Shown one piece after another: positions 10,182 through 17,318 of a stretch of DNA of 64,000 nucleotides. The notes beneath the pieces were generated by a model, which saw nothing but the letters and a program-made list of their open reading frames with translations, was not told the DNA's origin and did not search any database. Source of the DNA: Mucilaginibacter sp. Bleaf8 (lineage in GTDB: Bacteria; Bacteroidota; Bacteroidia; Sphingobacteriales; Sphingobacteriaceae); the NCBI RefSeq assembly GCF_018390515.1, contig NZ_JAHBBK010000002.1, positions 124,001-188,000 on the forward strand, written 5' to 3'. Made by a program: the position numbers and the translations under genes. How positions within the stretch are numbered: position 1 is the stretch's first letter; every line of letters begins with the position of its first letter.

Positions 10182-11018
10182 TCAGAACAAGGAGAACTGC
10201 TGCTGTAAACCGTCATCCGTTACAGAAGATAGTTCGATACTGCGCGGTTCCTGATCGCTGATCTGGTAAACCGGTGTTTCTTCATACCTGGAGGCTACAA
10301 TGATTTGCGTGCCGCCCGCATGAGCATTAAACAGGTTGCGTGCCAGGTCGGGGCAGTTATTGTCTTTGGAGAGGTGTGACAATAGCAGGTGGCTCATAAA
10401 TAACGGCTTGTGCGTTTTAAATAGTTCCAGTGCCTGCCGGTTGCTCAGGTGCCCGTGCCCGCCGCTTATACGCTTTTTAAGATGATAAGGATAGCGGCCC
10501 TGCGCCAGCATCTGCTCATCATAATTAGCCTCAAGAAAAGCTGCATGGCATTTTTTAAAATGCTGAATGAGGTGATCGCAAGGTGCGCCGATGTCGGTAA
10601 AAACCCCTATGTTAATTTCTTTACAGGATACTACAAAGCTGTGTGGCTCCGCCGCATCATGAAATTTAGGAAAAGCAATTACCGCTAATTCGCCTATATG
10701 TACAGCCTCGTATCCTTGCAGCGGGCGTACCAAATGGGCTTCTAATTGCAAGCCACAGTAACGGTGCGTTGCCGGGGTAATGTAAACCGGTAGCTGATAC
10801 TTTTTGGATAATACGGCAATGCCACGTATATGGTCAGAATGTTCGTGCGATACAAATATGGCTCTTACTTTGCGGATGTTGAGCCCAAGGCGCAGCATCC
10901 GCTTTTCAACCTCGCGGCAGGAAATACCCACATCAACCAACACAGCATCGTGCTGATTGCCTACGTAGTAGCAATTTCCATTGCTGCCGGAATTGAGTGA
11001 GGTAATATATAAAGCCAT
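10182..11018 (-). CDS. MBL-fold metallo-hydrolase, YycJ/WalJ-like
   Basis: The ATG at 11018 (MALYITSLNSGSNGNCYY) is preferred over a start four codons upstream because this opening strand is conserved in the family; the product is 278 residues. The metal-binding motif HEHSDH is at 58-63 and the family-typical GHLSN lies further on. YycJ/WalJ relatives are two-metal nucleases or phosphodiesterases with roles in DNA repair or cell-wall control in other bacteria; the role here is inferred. It is not clearly in an operon: the next minus-strand gene upstream starts at 11749 and ends about 70 bases before it, and is also an MBL enzyme but of a different subfamily. Confidence 0.88.
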   Translation of the reverse strand: MALYITSLNSGSNGNCYYVGNQHDAVLVDVGISCREVEKRMLRLGLNIRKVRAIFVSHEHSDHIRGIAVLSKKYQLPVYITPATHRYCGLQLEAHLVRPLQGYEAVHIGELAVIAFPKFHDAAEPHSFVVSCKEINIGVFTDIGAPCDHLIQHFKKCHAAFLEANYDEQMLAQGRYPYHLKKRISGGHGHLSNRQALELFKTHKPLFMSHLLLSHLSKDNNCPDLARNLFNAHAGGTQIIVASRYEETPVYQISDQEPRSIELSSVTDDGLQQQFSLF

Positions 11019-11086
11019 AGCGGAATACAAAGAAACCGGTTTTTGACGATATAATTAATAATAAATTAAATTTATTTCAACACCGA

Positions 11087-11749
11087 CTACTCTACCGTAA
11101 TGCTTTCGCCGATATCATCCACAATATGAAACAGGATGCCTTTTTTGTCGAAATGCTGCTTATAATTCTGATAGCGCTGGTTTACAAAAAATGGTTTGGC
11201 AAAGCCATCGTGTACGGGCAGTATGCGTTTGGGTTGCAACTGATCGGCAAAGGCGGCTACTTTTATCTCGGTAGTAAAAGGTGCCATTACGGGCAGCAGT
11301 ACCAGTTCAATACCTTTGTGCTGCAATAGCTTGTCCTCAAACGAATCTACCGGGTGCAGTACCTTGCCGTTAACAATAAAAGCTGTCATTTGCGGCGTAG
11401 GGTTGTCCAACAAAGGTTCGTGTACTACTTCAAAAACTTCCAGTTCAAAAGGGCCAATACGGTTAAGGCCGTTTTGCAATAGCTGATAGGATAAACCTTC
11501 CGCTGCTAATAACCCGCCAACCTCGGCATTAGTGTAAACGGTAGCTTCGCTTAGCGAGGTAATGCTTTTCAGTACATTGATATCCAAATGATCGGGATGT
11601 TTATGCGTAACAATGATGGCATTTACATTAGCAAATTGCTGCTCGTGTACCAGGTCTTCGGTAAAGGAAAATAGGCCCGGATCAACCAGCAGTTGGTAGT
11701 CGTCTTGTTCAAACAATAAACATGAGTGCAGATATTTGGAAATTCTCAT
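11087..11749 (-). CDS. MBL-fold metallo-hydrolase, UlaG-like
   Basis: A 220-residue cytoplasmic protein with the metallo-beta-lactamase motif HKHPDH at 49-54, the earlier LLVDPG strand and a late LPVHDG histidine motif. It resembles the UlaG-like/YtkL group of MBL enzymes, many of which act on cyclic phosphodiesters or lactones; the substrate is unknown. It lies directly upstream of the YycJ-like gene on the same strand with a ~70-base gap, and may be co-transcribed with it. Confidence 0.85.
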   Translation of the reverse strand: MRISKYLHSCLLFEQDDYQLLVDPGLFSFTEDLVHEQQFANVNAIIVTHKHPDHLDINVLKSITSLSEATVYTNAEVGGLLAAEGLSYQLLQNGLNRIGPFELEVFEVVHEPLLDNPTPQMTAFIVNGKVLHPVDSFEDKLLQHKGIELVLLPVMAPFTTEIKVAAFADQLQPKRILPVHDGFAKPFFVNQRYQNYKQHFDKKGILFHIVDDIGESITVE

Positions 11750-11867
11750 AGGTGTTAAAGTTTATGATTTTAACCCTGCCTTGCTAAAAAGGTTTTAAGT
11801 AAGATGACAAGATGGTGGTGAGGACAGAGCGTAAACAAACCATCGCGATACCTGTTAACCATTTACT

Positions 11868-12194
11868 ATGAACAGAGCCGACCAGCAATTCAACGAAGAG
11901 TTTAAACCTGTGGCACCGCCCGAGTCTTACCAACCGGATGCCAGTGTGCAGGATAAAGTTTTATATGCATTATCGCAGATAAGTGAGGGCAATGCAGCCG
12001 ATGTTGCCGCCAAGCTTACCGAATACGATACCGAAACAGCCCCCCAGGAACTGCACCGCCAGGCCGAACAGGTACTGACGGGCCTGTATGAAAAAGGTCT
12101 GATTAAAGGCCATGAGCAGGATAGCGAAATTTCCTTTAACCTCAGCAAAATTACCACGCCCAATACCGGCGGTACCGACCCTGATTTGCTGTAA
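11868..12194 (+). CDS. Small hypothetical cytoplasmic protein
   Basis: A 108-residue acidic protein with no signal peptide or membrane segment. I do not recognise a family. The middle (about 25-85) looks like a small helical, possibly winged-helix-like unit (ALSQISEGNAADVAAKL then a two-turn linker and GLYEKGLIKG), which would suit a DNA- or protein-binding role, but this is only a shape impression. It ends 4 bases before the convergent methyltransferase stop. Confidence 0.75.
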   Translation: MNRADQQFNEEFKPVAPPESYQPDASVQDKVLYALSQISEGNAADVAAKLTEYDTETAPQELHRQAEQVLTGLYEKGLIKGHEQDSEISFNLSKITTPNTGGTDPDLL

Positions 12195-12198
12195 AAGT

Positions 12199-12810
12199 TT
12201 ATTGCTTTTGCAGGCACCAGGTGGTCATGCAGCGTAGGTTTTGCACGTTGGTGGTTTTGATGGGCTCGTGCAGGTAAGCGTTGCGCTTTTGGGTGTGATG
12301 GAACAAAGCTTGCTCATTCACTAAATAACGTTCGGAACCATCCGGCAATAGAAAACGGTTATTACCTAATGGCTTAACCAGCGATTCAATACCAATATCG
12401 GAAGCCAGGCGGGCAAAAAAGTATCCGCCTGGTTTTAGCACCCGCCACATTTCATCCAGCATAGCTTCAAAGTGCTGCTCGTTATGTGCAAAATGCAGCA
12501 CAGCACTGCTGATGACCAGATCAAAGCTATCATCCTCAAAAGGCATGTCTTCTGCCGGTGCTACCTGGAAGTTGTTGGCCGTACTATCTTTTCCTAAAAT
12601 AGCTGCCAGCTCTCTTACTGCTGTTATAGCCTTCGGGTTAGGGTCAATTCCATGCACATCAAACCCGTTTTGCAGAAAGTAGACCAAGTTACGCCCGCCG
12701 CCGCAGCCGGCATCAAGCACTTTGTGGCAGTGGCTGTATGTGCCTTTCAGTAACTGATCGAACAGGTAGATATCTATGTTTCCGAAAGCCTGGTGCAGCT
12801 GGTTTTGCAT
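12199..12810 (-). CDS. Class I SAM-dependent methyltransferase
   Basis: A 203-residue protein with SAM-binding motif I VLDAGCGGGR (31-40), the acidic end of strand 2 (GIDPN), the acidic-residue motif EDMPFEDDSFDLV and post-motif LKPGG. This is a methyltransferase_11-type fold. The substrate is unknown; such enzymes act on small molecules or proteins. It is a lone gene converging on 11868-12194. Confidence 0.9.
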   Translation of the reverse strand: MQNQLHQAFGNIDIYLFDQLLKGTYSHCHKVLDAGCGGGRNLVYFLQNGFDVHGIDPNPKAITAVRELAAILGKDSTANNFQVAPAEDMPFEDDSFDLVISSAVLHFAHNEQHFEAMLDEMWRVLKPGGYFFARLASDIGIESLVKPLGNNRFLLPDGSERYLVNEQALFHHTQKRNAYLHEPIKTTNVQNLRCMTTWCLQKQ

Positions 12811-12952
12811 GGTATGTATAGTTTAGGGCGAAGATAGGATCCTTATTGACTTCGAAGATGCAGAACTTTACGTTAGCCATCCCCAAATGTTAAATGTATG
12901 AAAAAGTAGGAGGTGGGTGTTATGCACCGTTGCTTTATGCCGTAAAACAGGT

Positions 12953-13528
12953 ATGAAGCATTTACAACTACTTATCTTATTCATTGCCGGCGCGGTAGCC
13001 CTGCAAAGCTGCAAAAAGAGTGCTGACAGCAGCACCGACAATTCTGCACCTGCCACATCAGCAATGTTCCAAGCTACCATTAACGGTACGGTATGGAAGC
13101 CCGATACCACGGCCGCAACCATCACCTTTAATGCCGCTGCCAAAACCAAAGTGCTTACCCTTACCGGCACCAAGGCACAAAAGCGTGTAACGGTTGCCAT
13201 AACGCTTACCAACGCAACTAACGACAATAGCTTTACCACCGGCACCTACAATGTAAACGCAACTACCAACGTAAACATGGCATACTACACCCAGCAAAAA
13301 GATGCTACCGGTAACTACGTATTTGTGCAACATGGCACCGTTGAAGCCGGTAGTGGTACGCTTACCCTATCATCCATTGATATTGCTGCCAAAACCATCA
13401 CCGGCTCGTTCAGCTTTACATCAACCAAAAAAACATTAGCCAATAACGGCGATGTGATTTCTATTGACGTAGCCAACATTACGGCAGGGCAGTTTAACGC
13501 CATGCCATATACTTACACCAGCAATTAA
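12953..13528 (+). CDS. Outer-surface or periplasmic lipoprotein (DUF6252-like)
   Basis: The ATG at 12953 is chosen because it begins a lipoprotein signal (MKHLQLLILFIAG) ending in the lipobox LQSC, where the cysteine would be lipidated; an upstream in-frame start adds 12 residues with no signal character. The mature part of about 170 residues is a beta-rich Thr/Ala-rich domain that resembles DUF6252 proteins common in Bacteroidota. Function is unknown. It converges with the SRAP gene, the two stop codons being adjacent. Confidence 0.8.
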   Translation: MKHLQLLILFIAGAVALQSCKKSADSSTDNSAPATSAMFQATINGTVWKPDTTAATITFNAAAKTKVLTLTGTKAQKRVTVAITLTNATNDNSFTTGTYNVNATTNVNMAYYTQQKDATGNYVFVQHGTVEAGSGTLTLSSIDIAAKTITGSFSFTSTKKTLANNGDVISIDVANITAGQFNAMPYTYTSN

Positions 13529-14203
13529 TTACTGGCTGTTGAGAAGCGGCGCAATCAGTCCGGCGTGATTGTTACGGGCTACGTTTACCTCTTTGCTAAC
13601 GCGGTACATTTCCATCTCATCGTCGGGGTAGGGGGTAAGCAGTTGGGTAAGATCTTTCATGGGTATATCATTGGCCAGCCACAGGCTTTCATATTCTTTG
13701 CTTAATATCACGGGCATGCGGTTGTGCAGCTGGCCAACTGTTTTGTTGGATGCGGTGGTAATGATGGTAAAGCTTGGGTAGCCCTCGCCCGTCTTTTTAT
13801 CCTTCCAATAACTGTACAGCCCGGCAAAGGCAAACACGGGCTGGTTGAGCAGGGTAAAGCGGTGCGGCAGTTTTTCGTTGCCTGCTTTCTCCCACTCATA
13901 AAACCCATCGGCCAGCACCAGGCAGCGGCGGTTCTTTTCCATCAGGGGTTTGAATGATGGCAGCTCCAGCAGCGTTTCGGCACGGGCGTTGAACATTTTG
14001 AGCCCGATTTTGGTGTCCTGCGCCCAAAACGGCACCAGGCCGAAATGGTACTGCTGTACCTCGTCTGGTCGACCGGATGTAATGACGGCCGAATTCATGG
14101 TGGGGGCCGTGTTGTACGACGGCGCAAACGGGTCGATCACCTTGGCGGTGTATTCCGTTTCGATGATCTGGGTATCTTTGCTGAGCGAATAGCGTGCACA
14201 CAT
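13529..14203 (-). CDS. SRAP-family abasic-site crosslinking protein (YedK/HMCES-like)
   Basis: The start is set at the ATG at 14203 because the catalytic cysteine must be residue 2 (MCARYSL) after methionine removal; a longer frame is therefore wrong. The product is 224 residues. Family active-site elements are visible: C2, the GFYEW glutamate and the histidine in LHNRMPVIL. HMCES/YedK proteins form a thiazolidine crosslink with abasic sites in single-stranded DNA and shield them from cleavage. It lies 43 bases downstream of an endonuclease III-like gene on the same strand, suggesting a shared base-damage role. Confidence 0.93.
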   Translation of the reverse strand: MCARYSLSKDTQIIETEYTAKVIDPFAPSYNTAPTMNSAVITSGRPDEVQQYHFGLVPFWAQDTKIGLKMFNARAETLLELPSFKPLMEKNRRCLVLADGFYEWEKAGNEKLPHRFTLLNQPVFAFAGLYSYWKDKKTGEGYPSFTIITTASNKTVGQLHNRMPVILSKEYESLWLANDIPMKDLTQLLTPYPDDEMEMYRVSKEVNVARNNHAGLIAPLLNSQ

Positions 14204-14246
14204 AACTTCTTTATTTAATAACCCTACAAACGCCGGGTTGTTGGCA

Positions 14247-14960
14247 TCAGGGTTGGGGCGTGGCGTTAACAAGTGCCTTACCGGTTGGGCACAAATCCAG
14301 CAGCACGCAGTTGCGGCAGTTGGGTTTAAAGTGGAAACAAACCTTTTGCCCGTGGCGCATCATCACCTGGTGGTGGTCATACACCTGCTGGGCGGTAAAC
14401 TCGGGCGGCAGCAAATCTTCGAGTGCTTTGTGGGCTTTGGCTTCGCCTATTTTGGCATTGATGATGCCGAGGCGGGTAGCCACCCTGAAATGGTGCGAAT
14501 CAACCGGCAAGGCCTTGCCCCGCATATTGCTGAATGATATCACGGCCGCACTGGTTTTGGGCCCTACGCCCGGCAGCTCTTCCAGCCACAGGCGCGCTTC
14601 GGCTACGTTCATGCCGGTCAGGAAATCGAGCGAGAGGGTGCCGCAGCGCTCGGTGAGGAGGCGCAGTACGTGCTGCAGGCGCGGGGCCTTTTGCTCGGGC
14701 CAGGTACAAGGTGATATGGCGGCCTGCACCTCGGCCACGGGCGCATCCCGAACGGCCTCCCAAGTGCCGAACACCTCGCGCAGGTTGCGGAACGCCTGGC
14801 CCGAGTTGCGGTTGGTGGTACGGTGCGACAGCAGTGCCGATACCAGCTCGCTCAACGGATCCAGGTCATGGAAATAGCGTATATCCCGGCCGTACACCTC
14901 GCTGAGGCGGTGATGCACTTCGAGCACAAAGGCGGCTTTATCTTCTGTAATGGCTAACAT
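14247..14960 (-). CDS. Endonuclease III-like DNA glycosylase (HhH-GPD, 4Fe-4S)
   Basis: A 237-residue protein. The helix-hairpin-helix LPGVGPKTS is at about 129-137, the catalytic lysine is probably K135, and the conserved aspartate is D154 in PVDSHH. The C-terminal cysteines C208, C215, C218 and C224 give the C-X6-C-X2-C-X5-C iron-sulfur loop of endonuclease III. It should excise oxidised pyrimidines and cleave abasic sites. It sits just upstream of the SRAP gene. The first ~30 residues differ from E. coli Nth, so it is a divergent subfamily; I leave the symbol blank. Confidence 0.9.
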   Translation of the reverse strand: MLAITEDKAAFVLEVHHRLSEVYGRDIRYFHDLDPLSELVSALLSHRTTNRNSGQAFRNLREVFGTWEAVRDAPVAEVQAAISPCTWPEQKAPRLQHVLRLLTERCGTLSLDFLTGMNVAEARLWLEELPGVGPKTSAAVISFSNMRGKALPVDSHHFRVATRLGIINAKIGEAKAHKALEDLLPPEFTAQQVYDHHQVMMRHGQKVCFHFKPNCRNCVLLDLCPTGKALVNATPQP

Positions 14961-15019
14961 AGGTTTCTGTATCGGTTAACCGTTAGGGTGCCCAATTGTT
15001 GTGCCGATTGCATTTCCAC

Positions 15020-15174
15020 ACTGTTCCGGGTGTTCCACTTTTGAGAGTGGTACAAAGCGGAACAAACCGGTACGTAGCGGAACAGGTGGTACACTTTGGT
15101 ACACCCAAAACGCCATTTGCAGCAAGCAGAGGCCGTTCAAAAAAAGTGGTACACTTTGGAACACCCGGTACAGT
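15020..15174. repeat. Long-spaced inverted repeat with internal direct repeats
   Basis: An 18-nt arm at 15020-15037 matches the reverse complement of 15157-15174 at 17 of 18 positions. Within it, a 21-nt unit at 15086-15106 recurs at 15146-15166 with one mismatch; both begin GTGGTACACTTTGG. The arms could form a long-range hairpin, or be ends of a small mobile or regulatory element. Confidence 0.75.
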
Positions 15175-15195
15175 TTGGTACAGGTATTTATACTC

Positions 15196-15215
15196 GTGAC
15201 ACGATTGTGTCAGTA
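15196..15215. promoter_or_regulatory. Palindrome TGACAC-N4-GTGTCA
   Basis: A perfect 6-bp inverted repeat with four-base spacer GATT, followed by GTA. The same palindrome with GTGACAC upstream and GTA downstream recurs at 37318-37337 inside the phage block. A protein-binding site is the natural reading; no binding protein is known. Confidence 0.5.
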
Positions 15216-15357
15216 CTTTTTTCTTGGTATGGCGGGGGAGCGATAACAACGCGGCTATCTCCTTGCAAGGTTACTGTGCGCGGGATTGGCTGCGCTATTG
15301 CTCGGTATAACAAGAAGGCGTAGCTCAAACATTAAAAAGCTATATGCCCCTAAAACG

Positions 15358-15387
15358 AAAAAGGCTGCCCGAATGAGCAGCCTTTTT
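15358..15387. terminator. Intrinsic terminator of the OMP gene
   Basis: Stem AAAAAGGCTGC / GCAGCCTTTTT with an 8-nt loop. It lies about 45 bases past the stop of the minus-strand OMP gene (15433). The A and T runs allow action in both directions. Confidence 0.8.
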
Positions 15388-15432
15388 GCTTGTTTATATT
15401 ATAGGTAGATGATGTGCAATATGTTGCGGGTT

Positions 15433-15930
15433 TTAGAAAGTGAAACGGAAACCTAAACCGAAACGACCGGCTTCGAATTGGTTGCCATAATAATCATTGT
15501 CGCTGATGTACCAAGATGGTCTCCAGTCGAACGCAAGGCTCAAAGGAACGTCAGGTGTAAATTTGTAATCCAAACCTAACATCGGGCGAATATAAAAGTC
15601 GGTATCGCCGTTACCAAAGCCCAGTTGCGGACCTAAACCTACATACCATTTTAAACCAGGTGCGTTGGCAATTGGCGCATGGTACTGGTAGTAAGCACCC
15701 AGGTAAGTGCCGCCGCCGCCAAATAACAGGTCGGCCTGGCCTACGTTGTTGGCGTCAAAAAAATGTTTGATACTCGGACCTACCAATGTAGCACCGTTAC
15801 CAAAATCAAGGCCTAAACCTAACGCAGTGTTGTAGCTGGCACCGCTTGAAGTACGGCCTCTTCTTTGTGCGAAGGAAGCAGTAGCGGAAAGCACAAAGGC
15901 CAATGCTAATAATAAGTAAGATTTTTTCAT
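15433..15930 (-). CDS. Small outer-membrane beta-barrel protein
   Basis: The ATG at 15930 is chosen because it opens a clear signal peptide (MKKSYLLLALAFVLSATASFAQ); an upstream start adds nine residues without signal character. The mature part of about 143 residues is made of alternating short hydrophobic and Gly-rich strands and ends in GFRFTF, the aromatic last strand expected for barrel insertion. Role unknown; small 8-stranded barrels are common Bacteroidota surface proteins. Terminator at 15358-15387. Confidence 0.85.
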   Translation of the reverse strand: MKKSYLLLALAFVLSATASFAQRRGRTSSGASYNTALGLGLDFGNGATLVGPSIKHFFDANNVGQADLLFGGGGTYLGAYYQYHAPIANAPGLKWYVGLGPQLGFGNGDTDFYIRPMLGLDYKFTPDVPLSLAFDWRPSWYISDNDYYGNQFEAGRFGLGFRFTF

Positions 15931-16390
15931 GATAAAAGATTGATAAATATTACACAACGCTTACCAACTATAATACCAAACGTTTGTATGTGCCGAAATT
16001 TTGGAAAAATACCTCGCCATTTATGAATTAAAAATACTGTTAAAACAATTGTTTAATTTTTAGGATAATGGCTGTATGGGTGATGCTTGGTATGTACAGT
16101 AAACAGTCGTCCGCTTTTTTGAACTTTTGGTGGGTTTTGTTAACAGAATGTGAACTGTAGGGGGATAGCAGGATAAGGGGCTGCACTTCTTTGACCAGCC
16201 ATTTTAAAGGTTGCTTTCGCAAGCGTGCTGCTTGTGGATGTGTGTTATGGTATTGAGCAATAAACTACAAGCGGGACGCTTGCGGGAGTAGGGGGATAAA
16301 TCAAAGTATCAAAGATATTTTAACGTTCTTCTTAAAATCCTAATTCGTCTCAATAATATTTTAGAAATAAAATTACTTAGTGGCTGAAAA
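15931..16390. other. AT-rich intergenic region at the edge of the islet
   Basis: About 460 bases. It holds the OMP promoter region and palindromic repeat A (16211-16290). A short frame at 16040-16222 overlaps repeat A and has no gene character. Confidence 0.6.
16211..16290. repeat. Dispersed imperfect palindrome, copy A
   Basis: Arms at about 16216-16235 and 16267-16286 are imperfect inverted copies built on CGCAAGCGT and ACGCTTGCGG, around a ~30-nt centre with GTGTTATGG. Related copies are at 16633-16713 and 17230-17302. It lies about 100 bases 3' of the small minus-strand ORF at 16391. Confidence 0.8.
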
Positions 16391-16576
16391 TCAGTTAGTT
16401 GTGATTGTGGAAAATGCGATTGCAGAGGTAAGAAATAAATTCCGTTTTTTAAAATAAAATATTATTTTTTCGGTGGTTTTTTTTAAACCTAAAAAGCAGG
16501 AATAAAGAGCGCCTACAATGCCAAAAGCATTAATAATTGTAGTCGATAAATCGTTATATACCTGCAAGTCTGCCAT
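16391..16576 (-). CDS. Possible small membrane protein
   Basis: A 61-residue frame with a hydrophobic stretch at about 13-31, then lysines and a second hydrophobic tail. No family recognised. It sits alone between repeats A and B in the AT-rich islet. It could be a real small membrane protein (for example part of a defence or toxin module) or chance; its position between repeats is the main support. Confidence 0.35.
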   Translation of the reverse strand: MADLQVYNDLSTTIINAFGIVGALYSCFLGLKKTTEKIIFYFKKRNLFLTSAIAFSTITTN

Positions 16577-16632
16577 TACACAAATATAATAATATTTCGT
16601 TATCTACGTATTGTGATTTTATTCAATCCCAC

Positions 16633-16713
16633 TTGCTGCCGCAAGCATCCCGCTTTTAGATGGCGTGTTATACAGTTGTGCTAATAAATAACAAGCGGGA
16701 TGCTTGCGGAGGC
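16633..16713. repeat. Dispersed imperfect palindrome, copy B
   Basis: Arms at about 16639-16657 and 16691-16710 are inverted copies matching at 16 of 18 core positions (CCGCAAGCATCCCGCTT and its complement), around a centre with GCGTGTTATAC. It begins seven bases after the stop of the SMI1/KNR4 gene (minus strand). Confidence 0.85.
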
Positions 16714-16719
16714 AATCGA

Positions 16720-17166
16720 TTAAGCTTCTTTAATTTGCTTTATTATAAAGTCTAAAAAGTTATCAGCATACTTGGTTTTTGTAATACGGTTATATACAGG
16801 TGATTCACCAGTTTCGTCAATTTCGTCTAAGTTGATATAGTAACTTTGACCCTGATTGTTTTTTTGAATGGACACCTGTTTATTGTTTGTAATGCCGTTT
16901 TTTCTATCTAACTCATTGATATAAACAACGTCTCCTCCAACAACCTCATCGAAGTTGATTCCATAAATGCTAAAAATCTCATCGCCCAGAATGTCACCTC
17001 CGCCATAGTTTTTCATCCACCAAGTATAGGATGGTGGAAACTTAACTTCAAGCCTCTTTTCCGCTGCGCGTATCCATTCGTCTGTTATACCTTCCTCATG
17101 GCTACCGAAGTTAACGATATCACTGTTGCTTTCGATCGTTTCCTTAGCCAAGTAATAGTTGTTCAT
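16720..17166 (-). CDS. SMI1/KNR4 family protein
   Basis: The ATG at 17166 (MNNYYLAKETIE) is preferred over one five codons upstream. The product is 148 residues. It has the SMI1/KNR4 signature: EKRLEVKFPPSY, then a tryptophan-rich WWMKNYGGG and a later IYGI. Members often act as immunity proteins against secreted toxins, or as solo immunity genes. No toxin is nearby, so if it is an immunity gene it is an orphan. Palindromic repeat B begins directly 3'. Confidence 0.88.
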   Translation of the reverse strand: MNNYYLAKETIESNSDIVNFGSHEEGITDEWIRAAEKRLEVKFPPSYTWWMKNYGGGDILGDEIFSIYGINFDEVVGGDVVYINELDRKNGITNNKQVSIQKNNQGQSYYINLDEIDETGESPVYNRITKTKYADNFLDFIIKQIKEA

Positions 17167-17229
17167 ATCGCAAAATACCAATTGGTTAGTTCGAATTTAA
17201 ATTTTCGGTTAATTAAATGCGCTATTGTT

Positions 17230-17302
17230 TGCTCCGCAAGCGTCTCACTTGTAGGCGCGTTATGTATAATTGTAAACTACAAAGGGGAGACGCTTGTGGC
17301 AC
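17230..17302. repeat. Dispersed imperfect palindrome, copy C
   Basis: Left arm about 17233-17252 (TCCGCAAGCGTCTCACTTGT) and right arm about 17276-17300 are imperfect inverted copies; the centre has GCGTTATG. It lies 17 bases 3' of the KAP NTPase stop (minus strand) and upstream of the SMI1/KNR4 gene. Confidence 0.8.
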
Positions 17303-17318
17303 GAGGGAAGAAGCATTA

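Larger units (their letters stand above)
14961..15357. other. Non-coding region rich in GGTACA/GGAACA repeats
   Basis: About 400 bases with no convincing gene. Between 15020 and 15180 the hexamers GGTACA and GGAACA recur many times. Several short frames on both strands cross the repeats, but their translations are repeats of the same low-complexity words and are not genes. The 3' part carries the TGACAC-N4-GTGTCA palindrome. Confidence 0.7.

Noticed and set aside
14976..15323. Several overlapping frames on both strands across the repeat patch
   Set aside because: They translate the GGTACA/GGAACA repeats into repeated words, overlap each other in both directions and have no ribosome-binding site.
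16040..16222. 60-residue frame next to repeat A
   Set aside because: Overlaps the repeat, has no recognisable features and no ribosome-binding site.
16211..17302. Palindromes as classical integron attC sites
   Set aside because: No clear GTTRRRY/RYYYAAC cores and no integron integrase in the window; kept only as a hypothesis.
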